This document shows positions 17,693 through 26,571 of a DNA stretch of 64,000 nucleotides, in pieces. Source of the stretch: Acinetobacter nosocomialis (GTDB lineage Bacteria; Pseudomonadota; Gammaproteobacteria; Pseudomonadales; Moraxellaceae); assembly GCA_025736915.1 (NCBI GenBank), contig CP107049.1, forward strand, positions 434,001 through 498,000, in the 5' to 3' direction. Numbering within the stretch: the stretch's first letter is position 1; each line of letters opens with the position of its first letter. The notes beneath the pieces are model-generated. The model did no database searches, was not told where the DNA came from, and saw nothing but the letters and a program-made list of their open reading frames with translations. The translations under genes and the position numbers were made by a program.

Positions 17693-18850
17693 ATGGCCTT
17701 ACAAATTCTACAAAAACAGCTAGATGAAAGTAGCCATTGCCCACTCTGCCAAGCTTCAATGTACTGGGTAGATGCCGAACAATTTGAGCAAGACATTCAG
17801 TTTCATGAATGCAGTCATTGCCAGCACCGTGTATTTAAAGACACAAAAATGACGTGCCATTGTGACCAATGCACTAAACAAAGAAAAAAGCTTTTACAGC
17901 AAACCCGCCTACAAGAACAACGCCAGTTTAAGTCAAAAGACCAACCTCAGCGCAGTTTGGAGCAACTTAGTTTTTTAAATAAACTTTTTCTGCTTAGCCT
18001 GCTTGATGACTATGCACGTGACGATGTTGCACATGACGAATATATTCACTGGGACCAAATAAAATATCAACCTATTACACCCAACTGGATGTTCCAAAAC
18101 CATCTGATTAAACAGCTTCATAAAGATGGGATTTTAAATGCACAGGATCAATCGGATGAGCCACAATGCTTTTATTTAAACATTCGTTTAGATGGTTATA
18201 GTGACCCAAGCTTATTTAGTGTAGCCCAGCAATTACGCCACTGGTTTTATGAAAACTTAAGTCTTGGCATTCCGTTTCGTAGTGCCGATGAAGTGAAAGA
18301 TGTCTTGTTTCAGGTGCTCTATCAAGAAATTATCCAGTTTATGCAGTTCTACTGCCGAACATGGGGTATTCAAATTGCAGGTAGCTCTAACTTTCAAACT
18401 TTTTGCTACCGTTTAATGGACTCATTGGCCATTGGTCAAATTTATTATTTGATTCAAACCGCGCTTGAATATCTTTATAAGCAAAAAGCTCTACAGCCAC
18501 GTAATGAAAAGTTTATTAATACTAATTTATTAAAGAAAACTTTAGAACAATATCGGGAAAGAGCCTTGTCAGAAAAGTGGGAAACTTCAATGTTGCCACG
18601 CCCGTACAATATTCCCTACAGTAAAATGAGCCACATATTGTTTAACCGCTTTTTAGGTTATGACGAACAGATCTTTGTACAACCTGTCTGGAAAGCATGG
18701 CGAAAAATTGAACCTCGGTTAAACTTTTACTCAGTTAAACGTTGTATGCATTGTGGTTCAAATGATTTAAGTGTTGATTATGATGCAGCAGATTATGTTT
18801 CTTTGATTTGCGAAAGATGTAAGCATCAAGACCACTATTTTACCCGTTAA
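17693..18850 (+). CDS. Hypothetical protein with N- and C-terminal zinc-ribbon-like Cys clusters
   Basis: A 385-residue protein of unknown function. The N-terminus has paired Cys motifs CPLC, CSHC and CHCDQC (residues about 15-60), and the C-terminus CMHC...CERC (about 360-380), both typical of zinc ribbons. The middle is soluble, rich in aromatic and basic residues, and mostly helical by eye (QFMQFYCRTWGIQIAG). I start it at ATG 17693, which has GGAG six bases upstream; in-frame starts at 17648 and 17666 lack a ribosome site. It lies 31 bases before thiM, on the same strand. Zinc ribbons at both ends suggest a nucleic-acid or protein adaptor role; this is speculative. Confidence 0.72.
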   Translation: MALQILQKQLDESSHCPLCQASMYWVDAEQFEQDIQFHECSHCQHRVFKDTKMTCHCDQCTKQRKKLLQQTRLQEQRQFKSKDQPQRSLEQLSFLNKLFLLSLLDDYARDDVAHDEYIHWDQIKYQPITPNWMFQNHLIKQLHKDGILNAQDQSDEPQCFYLNIRLDGYSDPSLFSVAQQLRHWFYENLSLGIPFRSADEVKDVLFQVLYQEIIQFMQFYCRTWGIQIAGSSNFQTFCYRLMDSLAIGQIYYLIQTALEYLYKQKALQPRNEKFINTNLLKKTLEQYRERALSEKWETSMLPRPYNIPYSKMSHILFNRFLGYDEQIFVQPVWKAWRKIEPRLNFYSVKRCMHCGSNDLSVDYDAADYVSLICERCKHQDHYFTR

Positions 18851-18881
18851 ATGTTATCTCTGGCTTAATAAGGATAATCAG

Positions 18882-19709
18882 ATGACTTCAACATCAAACC
18901 TCATTGAACAGGTGATTGAAGCTTGGCAAAACATGCAGGCAAAAGCGCCTCTTGTACAATGTATTACCAATAGCGTTGCAGCCAACTATACAGCGAATGT
19001 GTTACTGGCTTCTGGCGCATCACCTGCCATGATTGATAATCCTTATGAAGCAGAAAGTTTTACCAAAATCTCATCGGCTTTAAGCATTAATTTAGGCACT
19101 CCGACTTCAGAGCAAATGCAGGCCATGCAAATCTCTGCCAAAACAGCACAGCTTAATAATGTTCCTTGGGTACTTGATCCAGTCGGTTATGGACCAATTT
19201 TAGCTTGGCGCAGTAAAATGACAGACGAGCTTTTACAGTTCAAGCCAAACGTTATTCGTGGTAATGCTTCAGAAATCAGTACACTTGCAGGCAATCAAGT
19301 TCAATCTAAAGGTGTAGACAGCACTTTAAGTAGCGACCAAGCCTATCAACAAGCTTTTTCTCTCTTAACACATGCAAGCTGTATCGCTATTTCAGGCGAG
19401 TCAGATTATATATTGTCTAATGAAATAGATGCTGTGATTCAAGTAAACGGCGGAAGTCCTTTACAACCTAAAATTACTGCAACAGGCTGTGCTTTGGGTG
19501 CATTAATTGCAGCATATAGCGCTGTGGCAACACCAACCATTGCGGCTCTTTCAGCTCATGTTCATTTTGCAATTGCAGGTAAACTTGCAGCAAATCAGGC
19601 GCAAACTATGGGAAGTTTTAGTAGCATCTTTATGGATTATATCCATATGCTAGATGACAACCTGATTGAACAATATGCAGATATCAAACTTTTAAACATA
19701 CAGGCATAA
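18882..19709 (+). CDS. thiM: Hydroxyethylthiazole kinase
   Basis: A 275-residue ribokinase-like enzyme that phosphorylates the thiamine thiazole precursor in salvage. Recognisable ThiM segments are PLVQCITNSVAANYTANVLL, GASPAMIDNPYEAESF, VPWVLDPVGYG and the catalytic ATGCALGALIAA. Length matches the family (about 265-275). AAGGA lies nine bases before the ATG. The usual partners thiD and thiE are not adjacent, and I saw no TPP riboswitch in the 31-base gap upstream. Confidence 0.95.
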   Translation: MTSTSNLIEQVIEAWQNMQAKAPLVQCITNSVAANYTANVLLASGASPAMIDNPYEAESFTKISSALSINLGTPTSEQMQAMQISAKTAQLNNVPWVLDPVGYGPILAWRSKMTDELLQFKPNVIRGNASEISTLAGNQVQSKGVDSTLSSDQAYQQAFSLLTHASCIAISGESDYILSNEIDAVIQVNGGSPLQPKITATGCALGALIAAYSAVATPTIAALSAHVHFAIAGKLAANQAQTMGSFSSIFMDYIHMLDDNLIEQYADIKLLNIQA

Positions 19710-19737
19710 CCTAAGCTATGCCTGTATCACCCTAGAC

Positions 19738-20607
19738 TCACTTTAAAAGTAAGTAAATGTCGGTAACAAGGTCGCACTCGTTCACTTCGTGCACAAAGTT
19801 GTGATAGTGAAAGAAAACCGGATAATCCCCTGCTTCTTCTGGTTGCTCAGGTAACCAGTTTCTAAAGATGTAATAGACTCTATCTTTAATCTGGTCATGG
19901 CTACCAAAATGTCTTACGGTTGCATAACGCCCTGCAGGAATTTCACCTGTTTGTACGCCGTAACTATTTTCAGGTACCGCCTTTTCAATTGAACCTGCTA
20001 TATCAAACCGAAACTCGTCAGCTGGTTTCTGATCGGGGTCAGCAAAAGGAATACCATAAGTTTTAGACTTAGTTACAGGCGATAAGCCAGTTTCTTTACG
20101 CCAAGCAATAAACTGCGCAGCAGTTTCCAAAACTTTATCGGGACTTCCTAAATGCGATAGATACGCAATCTTTTCAGCAGGTCGCTCAACAATATTTACA
20201 TTCATTTTTAGCTCACTTTTTGGAAGTGTAAAAACAAACTTCTGGTGCCAAGATTCCCAGTCTGGTTTATCTCTAAAAGCCCGAGGAGTTTGATCAAATG
20301 AACGCTTAAATGCACGAGTAAATGCCTCGGGACTGTCAAACCCTGCTTGCAATGCAATCTCAATAATCTTGAGATCGGGTTCAAAAGCCAATTGAAAAGA
20401 GGCCCGTTTTAAACGAGAAAGTTGAATAAACTTCATCACATTTAGGCCAATATGAATGGCAAAAATACGATGAAAATGAAACTTAGATAAGGCTGCAATC
20501 TGGCTCAATCGATCAACATCTAAATCTTCATCTAAATGTCTTTGAATATAGTCGCAAACCAGTTGCAGCTTTTGTGTATATACAGCCATACATTTATGTC
20601 TGTTCAT
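19738..20607 (-). CDS. AraC-family regulator with GyrI-like effector domain
   Basis: A 289-residue protein. Residues about 10-110 hold the double helix-turn-helix of the AraC/XylS family (LSQIAALSKFHFHRIFAIHI; FDSPEAFTRAFKRSFDQTPR). Residues about 130-289 form a GyrI/Rob-like ligand-binding domain (FHYHNFVHEVNECDLVTDIY at the end). This order (HTH first, GyrI second) is the Rob/SoxS-MarA-like multidrug-sensor architecture. The target genes are unknown. ATG at 20607 or at 20589 are both possible starts. A palindrome lies immediately upstream. Confidence 0.87.
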   Translation of the reverse strand: MNRHKCMAVYTQKLQLVCDYIQRHLDEDLDVDRLSQIAALSKFHFHRIFAIHIGLNVMKFIQLSRLKRASFQLAFEPDLKIIEIALQAGFDSPEAFTRAFKRSFDQTPRAFRDKPDWESWHQKFVFTLPKSELKMNVNIVERPAEKIAYLSHLGSPDKVLETAAQFIAWRKETGLSPVTKSKTYGIPFADPDQKPADEFRFDIAGSIEKAVPENSYGVQTGEIPAGRYATVRHFGSHDQIKDRVYYIFRNWLPEQPEEAGDYPVFFHYHNFVHEVNECDLVTDIYLLLK

Positions 20608-20612
20608 TCGAT

Positions 20613-20634
20613 AGCACTACTTTTACATAGTGCT
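20613..20634. promoter_or_regulatory. Palindrome just upstream of the AraC-type gene
   Basis: AGCACTA and TAGTGCT are separated by eight bases, ending six bases before the start codon of the regulator. It could be an autoregulatory operator or the end signal of the CHMI-type gene; there is no T-run after it. Confidence 0.35.
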
Positions 20635-20670
20635 CATCGCTATTCTTGATCGAAATTGCGCTTTTTATAG

Positions 20671-21030
20671 TTATACAACTTGCTTGAAATAATCTTCTCT
20701 TGGCATGTCGACAAGCTCAACGCACAATTGAATTTCTTTATTAAACCCTTGTTGTAAATATTTTTTGTTGCTAAGCGCCGCTAATAACTGCTCACCCATA
20801 AGCTGTTTTTGTTCAGCCGTTCTTCCCGACAAAATATAGACCTTTGCATGAATATAAGCTTGATCAGCCCCTAAGCCAATAAGGAAAACATCATCTTTAC
20901 GCGCACGGCTTTTAATGTCTTCTGGACTAAATAACTCTGTCTCAATCAGTGTACTATTAATTTCTTCAAGTAATTGTTTTGCGTTCAATCCAGTTAAATT
21001 TTCTGAATAATCCACTACTACGTGCGGCAT
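20671..21030 (-). CDS. 5-carboxymethyl-2-hydroxymuconate isomerase (CHMI)-family protein
   Basis: A 119-residue member of the tautomerase superfamily. I start it at the ATG at 21030, which places Pro directly after Met (MPHVVVDYSENL); Pro-1 is the catalytic base of this family, while a GTG two codons earlier would bury it. The family segments SRARKDDVFLIGLGADQAYI and VYILSGRTAEQKQLMGEQLL match HpaF/CHMI proteins, including the Arg residues of the active site region. No other homoprotocatechuate genes are nearby, so the real substrate is unclear. Confidence 0.8.
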   Translation of the reverse strand: MPHVVVDYSENLTGLNAKQLLEEINSTLIETELFSPEDIKSRARKDDVFLIGLGADQAYIHAKVYILSGRTAEQKQLMGEQLLAALSNKKYLQQGFNKEIQLCVELVDMPREDYFKQVV

Positions 21031-21073
21031 AGCCACCTCAATTTATGTAATAAGTAATTAAGCCAATCAGACT

Positions 21074-22786
21074 TTATTCAATAAATAATAAAGCTAATCG
21101 AACCTGATCATATCCCATTCGAGGACTGGTTGCTTCAACAATTGGTCTTAGTTTGATCGAACCATCATCAGAAAAATGATCTGGATTTTGACGTTTTTTC
21201 AATTTCTTATAAATTTTACGGACTTCTTCGACCACTTCTTCACCCGGATGGGCAACTGAAATATCCAGCTTTTGCTCTTTATGAAGTCGAGCCAAATGAT
21301 TAATGATAGTTGCTGGGGTTAAACCACGTTCATGCGCGATGTCTTCAATTTCATAACCTTCTTCAAATAAGACACGCGTCTCGTCTAGCGTTGCCGTAGC
21401 GTAATTTTGCTTGCCACCTTTTGCGAGTTTCTTCTCATTACGAGAGATCTCGGTTTCATTTAAGGTACCGCCACAATGACGAATAAAGGCTTTATGCTGA
21501 GCCGTTAAATCTACATCTGCAAAGTTGTCTTCGGCTTCTTTTGAAAGCTCTTGGAAACGGCGATCGGCTTTGACAGCTAAACTGTCTAACTCTAAAGCTT
21601 GCTCGTTAATACCTAATAATTTTAGACCAGTTAAAGATTTTAAGCGCGACAATGCAACATAACCCTGACCTTTCTCGAAGGTATTCATCAGGTTAATTTC
21701 AGCCGCTTCTAAAGTCATACCTTGGCTTTTATGAATAGTAATCGCCCATGCTAAACGAAGTGGGATTTGCTGAAAACTTGCAATGACTTTACCGGCTTCA
21801 TTTTCGACTGACCAAGTTTCAGGGGCAACCAGCAAAGTCGTGCCATCAGTCAGTTTTACTTTCGGCAGTAAGCCATTTTCATCATCTTCTTCAAAGCCGA
21901 TGACTTCACCCAAACTTCCGTTGATATAGCCCATATCAAAGTTATTTTTTACAAACATGACTTTGGCATGCTTTTTAAGTGTGAGTTCTTCTGGCGCACG
22001 CACTGAAGATTTTAAAGTTTCTAATAATTTTTCATTACCATCTAAAACAGCATTGAATTGATGTCCTTCATTATCAATTTCATTTAAGTGCTGATAATTG
22101 ATATTGTCGACATCCATATTGTGCGTATAAAGACGAGTAAAGGTCTCACCAATATCATGCGCGCGTGATTGACGAAGTGCTTGCAAATGATCTGCTTGAA
22201 TATTTTGCGCACGAATGGCATTTAAAATCTGGTTCAGAATTTCATCATCTTGGCGGTGTTGTTCTGTTAAATAACATACGCGGAATTTGGCTTCGACCCA
22301 TGCATCTGACATAAAGCAGAACTTGTCACGATTGGCTTCACCATTACGTCCTACAGGCGGTAACTGGAAGAAATCTCCAGCCACAATGACTTGAATACCA
22401 CCGAATGCTTCGTCGCTTTCTTTAAAATATTTTAGAACTTGATTGACCAGATTGAGCTGCTTCGCATGTAGCATCGAGATTTCATCAATTACAAGAACTT
22501 GCGCATTTTCAAGGTGTTCCTTGAGGTATTTACGCTCTTTCATACGCTTTAGGTCATCGTCAGTTAACTGATCTTTAATGCCGATGCCCGCCCACGTATG
22601 AATGGTCATGCCGTTCATATGCGTTGCCGCAATACCTGTAGACGCCGTAATTGCCACAGGCACTTTACGTGCTTTTAGGTATTGGATGTACTGATTAAGT
22701 GTATAGGTCTTCCCTGCACCAGCCGAACCGGTTAAAAAAACATTTTCACCTGCTTTGAGCAGTTTAAGCGCAGTTTCCTGTTTCAT
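21074..22786 (-). CDS. Pif1/RecD2-like superfamily 1B helicase with C-terminal HTH region
   Basis: A 570-residue ATPase. Helicase motifs are in order: Walker A GSAGAGKTYTLNQY (residues 20-27), TASTGIAATHMNGMTIHTWAG (motif Ia), Walker B VLVIDEISML, motif III VIVAGDFFQLPPV, motif V/VI AITIHKSQGMTLEAA and YVALSRLKSLTGL. This is the Pif1-type SF1B 5'-3' DNA helicase pattern. The last about 130 residues hold a predicted HTH of the HTH_40 type (LDETRVLFEEGYEIEDIAHE) and a basic stretch (KIYKKLKKRQ). The gene stands alone. Role in replication or repair is inferred from the family. Confidence 0.9.
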   Translation of the reverse strand: MKQETALKLLKAGENVFLTGSAGAGKTYTLNQYIQYLKARKVPVAITASTGIAATHMNGMTIHTWAGIGIKDQLTDDDLKRMKERKYLKEHLENAQVLVIDEISMLHAKQLNLVNQVLKYFKESDEAFGGIQVIVAGDFFQLPPVGRNGEANRDKFCFMSDAWVEAKFRVCYLTEQHRQDDEILNQILNAIRAQNIQADHLQALRQSRAHDIGETFTRLYTHNMDVDNINYQHLNEIDNEGHQFNAVLDGNEKLLETLKSSVRAPEELTLKKHAKVMFVKNNFDMGYINGSLGEVIGFEEDDENGLLPKVKLTDGTTLLVAPETWSVENEAGKVIASFQQIPLRLAWAITIHKSQGMTLEAAEINLMNTFEKGQGYVALSRLKSLTGLKLLGINEQALELDSLAVKADRRFQELSKEAEDNFADVDLTAQHKAFIRHCGGTLNETEISRNEKKLAKGGKQNYATATLDETRVLFEEGYEIEDIAHERGLTPATIINHLARLHKEQKLDISVAHPGEEVVEEVRKIYKKLKKRQNPDHFSDDGSIKLRPIVEATSPRMGYDQVRLALLFIE

Positions 22787-22907
22787 AATCTCATATGTAC
22801 ATCTTCAACAGCCCATAGCTTAACGATTTTCCCGAAAAAATTAAATGAATGTGCCAAATTTTATATAAAGTCATTAAAAATCAATAATTAAATCCCAAGT
22901 AATATTT

Positions 22908-22925
22908 GGTAGGTTTTTGGTAGGT
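22908..22925 (+). promoter_or_regulatory. Tandem direct repeat, likely activator site of the alcohol dehydrogenase gene
   Basis: GGTAGGT occurs at 22908-22914 and again at 22919-22925, an offset of 11 bases (one helical turn). An AT-rich -10-like AATAAT follows at 22931-22936. A closely similar pair lies at 26572-26589 in front of the aldehyde dehydrogenase gene. Confidence 0.5.
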
Positions 22926-23016
22926 AGGAAAATAATCTTCAGATCACAATACTAAGCCCATGGTGAGGCTCACCTGTAATAACAAACAATGGATTTATGG
23001 AAGAAGGAATCACTCC

Positions 23017-24189
23017 ATGGCTTTTAAAAATATTGCAGATCAAACAAACGGTTTTTATATTCCTTGTGTATCACTCTTTGGACCAGGATGTGCCAAAGAA
23101 ATTGGTACAAAGGCACAAAACCTCGGCGCAAAAAAAGCATTAATTGTGACCGATGAAGGCTTATTTAAATTTGGCGTCGCAGATCTTATCGCAAACTATT
23201 TAACTGAAGCAGGCGTTGCGAGCCATATTTTTCCGGGTGCAGAACCTAACCCAACCGATATTAATGTTCATAACGGTGTAAATGCCTATAACGAAAATGG
23301 CTGTGACTTTATTGTCTCTCTAGGTGGTGGATCATCTCATGACTGTGCAAAAGGGATTGGTTTAGTCACTGCTGGTGGGGGTCATATTCGTGACTATGAA
23401 GGTATTGATAAAAGCAAAGTACCTATGACACCGCTCATTGCAGTGAATACAACGGCTGGTACCGCATCTGAAATGACCCGTTTTTGTATTATTACCAATA
23501 CAGACACTCACGTAAAAATGGCAATTGTCGACTGGCGTTGTACCCCACTGATTGCCATTGATGACCCGAAGCTCATGATTGCAAAACCAGCTGGTTTAAC
23601 AGCGGCAACAGGTATGGATGCGTTAACCCATGCAGTTGAAGCTTACGTTTCTACAGCGGCAAATCCGATTACTGATGCGTGTGCAGAAAAAGCCATAACC
23701 ATGATTAGCCAATGGCTCCAACCTGCTGTCGCAAATGGTGAAAACATCGAAGCGCGTGATGCAATGAGCTATGCACAATACTTGGCTGGCATGGCATTTA
23801 ACAACGCATCTTTAGGTTATGTTCACGCAATGGCGCACCAATTAGGCGGTTTTTACAACCTACCTCACGGCGTATGTAATGCAATCTTGTTACCACACGT
23901 TTGTGAATTTAACTTAATTGCTTGCCCAGATCGTTACGCAAAAATCGCCGAGTTAATGGGTGTAAGAACTCACGGGTTAACAGTGATGGAAGCTGCTTAT
24001 GCTGCAATTGACGCCATTCGTAAACTGTCTTCATCAATTGGTATTCCATCTGGTTTAACAGAGCTAGGTGTGAAAAATGAAGACCTTGCGGTCATGGCAG
24101 ATAATGCTCAGAAAGATGCATGTATGCTGACCAACCCTCGTAAAGCTAATCATGCTCAAGTTGTGGAGATTTTCAAAGCAGCTCTTTAA
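23017..24189 (+). CDS. Iron-containing alcohol dehydrogenase
   Basis: A 390-residue group III alcohol dehydrogenase that interconverts alcohols and aldehydes with NAD(P). The nucleotide site GGGSSHDCAKGIG and the metal-ligand segments TGMDALTHAVEAYVS and LGYVHAMAHQLGGFYNLPHG (Asp/His ligands) are complete. I start it at ATG 23017 (MAFKNIADQ), which has AGAAGGAA about eight bases before it and matches family N-termini; the open frame extends 57 bases further upstream. It has its own terminator. The neighbouring aldehyde dehydrogenase and ethanolamine genes suggest a role with acetaldehyde/ethanol or a related alcohol. Confidence 0.94.
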   Translation: MAFKNIADQTNGFYIPCVSLFGPGCAKEIGTKAQNLGAKKALIVTDEGLFKFGVADLIANYLTEAGVASHIFPGAEPNPTDINVHNGVNAYNENGCDFIVSLGGGSSHDCAKGIGLVTAGGGHIRDYEGIDKSKVPMTPLIAVNTTAGTASEMTRFCIITNTDTHVKMAIVDWRCTPLIAIDDPKLMIAKPAGLTAATGMDALTHAVEAYVSTAANPITDACAEKAITMISQWLQPAVANGENIEARDAMSYAQYLAGMAFNNASLGYVHAMAHQLGGFYNLPHGVCNAILLPHVCEFNLIACPDRYAKIAELMGVRTHGLTVMEAAYAAIDAIRKLSSSIGIPSGLTELGVKNEDLAVMADNAQKDACMLTNPRKANHAQVVEIFKAAL

Positions 24190-24214
24190 TCCTGATGTAA
24201 TGGCATGTCCCTCT

Positions 24215-24252
24215 AGTAAGTCAAATCCCTCCGACCGTTGACTTACTTTTTT
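24215..24252 (+). terminator. Rho-independent terminator of the alcohol dehydrogenase gene
   Basis: A 10-bp stem (AGTAAGTCAA / TTGACTTACT) with a 13-base loop is followed by TTTTT. Confidence 0.85.
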
Positions 24253-24356
24253 GGGGAATACTTAGCTCCAGCGGTATTCCCTTTTTTTAGAACCTATACT
24301 CCAACCATCTATAAACCTGATTGACAATTTGCCCATTTCATTGAAGGATACTCAGC

Positions 24357-24365
24357 ATGTCTTAA
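24357..24365 (+). other. Two-codon ORF (ATG TCT TAA) with strong SD before the hydrolase gene
   Basis: GAAGGA sits nine bases before this ATG, a better ribosome site than the one for the downstream ATG at 24385. Removing one T from the TT pair before AA would join this ATG in frame to the hydrolase (adding about nine residues). It is either a one-base frameshift, natural or a sequencing error, or a translational leader. Confidence 0.45.
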
Positions 24366-24384
24366 TTACAATAGCTCGATAAAA

Positions 24385-25353
24385 ATGAATACATCTTCAG
24401 CTAATCAAACTTATGTCCCAGATATTTTAGGTGCTGGCTACGAACAGCTCACACTTAGTTTTCCTGATGATTATGAAGGGAAAGTTGTAGCTACATTAGT
24501 CCGTAAAAAAGCCGCTCAATCTACTCAAAAAGCCGTACTATATATTCATGGTTTTTTAGATTATTTCTTTCAAACTGAAATGGCTGAGCAATTCAATGCT
24601 CATGGTTACGACTTCTATGCACTTGATTTAAGAAAATATGGCCGCTCAAAGCTGCCTCATCAAATTTTCTATAATGTGCTTGATTTAAATGAATACGATG
24701 CTGAAATTACTCAAGCATTAGAGATTATTGGCAAAGAACAGCACACCCAAGTATTACTTGCAGGACATTCGACTGGCGGTTTGACAGCAACACTTTATGC
24801 TGCCCATAACCCAAACCACCCTCTGATTAAAGGACTTTGGGCAAACAGCCCGTTTTACGATTTTAATTTAAGCTTGGTCGAGAAAAAATTTGGTATTCCA
24901 GTACTCAGTCGAGTAGGAAAATATCTGCCAAAAGTTAAATTCCCAAGTCAATTAAACAAATGGTACACCACCAGTCTTCACAAACAGCTCAAGGGCGAAT
25001 GGGACTTTAATCTGGACTGGAAACCGACTTCTGCCTCTACGGTTCAACTCAGCTTTTTACATGCGATTCATACGGCACAAAAAGAAATACATCGCGGGGT
25101 TAAACTCAATATTCCCGCGCTGATTATGCATTCTCATCAGACTAAAAACCCTAAAAAATGGGGAGCAGATGCGACTCAAAGCGATGTAATTTTAGATGTT
25201 AAAGACATTGAAAAATTTGGTAAAAAAATCAAAGGCGATGTCTCTGTTGTCTCTATTCACAACGGGTTGCATGATTTAGTCCTTTCGGCCCAGCCAGTAC
25301 GAGAACAAGTCTATCAACAATTGTTTCAGTGGCTGGATCAAAAAATCACTTAA
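24385..25353 (+). CDS. Alpha/beta hydrolase (lysophospholipase-like)
   Basis: A 322-residue serine hydrolase. The nucleophile elbow is GHSTGG (near residue 128), the strand before it is VLLAGHSTG, and the oxyanion region is AVLYIHGFLDYFFQTEMAEQF. The catalytic His is probably in IHNGLHDLVLS near the end; an Asp lies in between. This is the serine aminopeptidase S33/lysophospholipase-like pattern; the substrate is unknown. The ATG at 24385 has only a weak ribosome site, and a strong one 28 bases upstream points to another start in a different frame (see 24357). The stop codon overlaps that of the convergent regulator gene by four bases. Confidence 0.87.
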   Translation: MNTSSANQTYVPDILGAGYEQLTLSFPDDYEGKVVATLVRKKAAQSTQKAVLYIHGFLDYFFQTEMAEQFNAHGYDFYALDLRKYGRSKLPHQIFYNVLDLNEYDAEITQALEIIGKEQHTQVLLAGHSTGGLTATLYAAHNPNHPLIKGLWANSPFYDFNLSLVEKKFGIPVLSRVGKYLPKVKFPSQLNKWYTTSLHKQLKGEWDFNLDWKPTSASTVQLSFLHAIHTAQKEIHRGVKLNIPALIMHSHQTKNPKKWGADATQSDVILDVKDIEKFGKKIKGDVSVVSIHNGLHDLVLSAQPVREQVYQQLFQWLDQKIT

Positions 25354-26540
25354 CTCAGCTTAGGTGAGTCAAGGTATTTCATCAGCAATTGATGCGCGGG
25401 ATGTTCGCTCGGTACTAACTCCATAAGACGTTCTACCGCATCGATTGCTTCAGGGAAATGAGCTAAATGCTTAAGTAATAAATCCGTTTCTTGGGTTTTA
25501 AAAATCGCATCGCTCAAGCGTGATTCGAGGCAGTCACGCCATGCACATAAAAATGGACTTTCCGTTTTTGCCAGAAATACACCTGTGTAAAGCTGCAAAG
25601 CAGATGCGGCATATCCTGCATCGAGCGCTTGTTCAGCTTGTAAAAAATCGGCTTCAACATGCACTAGCAAACGATATGGACGTGAACCCAGTAAACCACC
25701 CAAAATATCTCGTAGTTGAGACATTTCAGCTTTAAGCGTACCCATACTGACTTTACGTTCCCCATACAGTGCCTGATAAAGATGCTCTAAAGTTAAGCCA
25801 TGGGGACATAACGCCAATATGGTTAAAATTTCAATTTGACGCGGTGTTAATAACAAACTTTTGCCATTAAATTTAACTTGCGGTGTCGAAAAAGCACGAA
25901 TATGTAATTGCTGGCGCTGCTGCTCTAGCAAAGCAGACTGAATAATGGATGCACAACGTTCAGCTGCCAATATTCCTAAACTATTATGATTCTTCCATGT
26001 AGTTGATAAATCAACGACACCAAGGGTTTGTTTTGAGTATGGGTCGATAATCGGTGCGGCATAGCACACCCACTCATGAATCGATTCCATGTAATGTTCA
26101 TTTGAAAAAACACAGCTTGATTGTTGAGTTTTTAAAGATAAAGCTAAGGCATTTGTGCCCACAAATTCTTCACGCCACTGACCACCCTGCACAAAATGTA
26201 CACGTTCAGCAGCACTTTGCATTTGAGCACTTGGTGCCGTCCAGATAATAGTACTGCCGATATCACCGACAGCAATCACCATTGAAGATTGCTCTGCAAT
26301 ATGACGTAAATCGTCGGCACACTGACTTAAAGCCATATCTAAAGCATTTTGTGAAGCAGATTTTTTTTCGACTAAAGGAGCCGCAAAACGCTCTTTAGGA
26401 ATCGCAGCAGAAGCTGATCGTTCCCATGAGCTTGCAATACTTTGGCCGAGTTTGGCAGCATTCTGAGGAGAGAGACTATTTTGCGTGCGCAGTTGATCAA
26501 TCAACGTCCGTTGCTGCAATAAATCCTTTTTTGTGAACAT
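25350..26540 (-). CDS. GAF-domain transcriptional regulator with winged-helix and BTAD-like C-terminus
   Basis: A 396-residue regulator. The N-terminus carries the SSWERS segment known from AcoR-type activators, followed by a GAF sensor domain (residues about 70-205; EEFVGTNALALSLKTQQ, YAAPIIDPYSKQTLGVVDL). Instead of a sigma-54 AAA+ domain, it goes directly into a winged helix (LLLTPRQIEILTILALCPHG; RKVSMGTLKAEMSQLRDILGG) and a helical region (residues about 300-396) that resembles the BTAD part of SARP regulators. It lies divergent from the aldehyde dehydrogenase gene and next to the alcohol dehydrogenase cluster, so it likely controls these genes in answer to an alcohol, aldehyde or ethanolamine. 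Tandem repeats near both promoters are candidate sites. Confidence 0.82.
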   Translation of the reverse strand: MFTKKDLLQQRTLIDQLRTQNSLSPQNAAKLGQSIASSWERSASAAIPKERFAAPLVEKKSASQNALDMALSQCADDLRHIAEQSSMVIAVGDIGSTIIWTAPSAQMQSAAERVHFVQGGQWREEFVGTNALALSLKTQQSSCVFSNEHYMESIHEWVCYAAPIIDPYSKQTLGVVDLSTTWKNHNSLGILAAERCASIIQSALLEQQRQQLHIRAFSTPQVKFNGKSLLLTPRQIEILTILALCPHGLTLEHLYQALYGERKVSMGTLKAEMSQLRDILGGLLGSRPYRLLVHVEADFLQAEQALDAGYAASALQLYTGVFLAKTESPFLCAWRDCLESRLSDAIFKTQETDLLLKHLAHFPEAIDAVERLMELVPSEHPAHQLLMKYLDSPKLS

Positions 26541-26571
26541 TTGTAAATTCCTTATATATCCACATTTCTAT

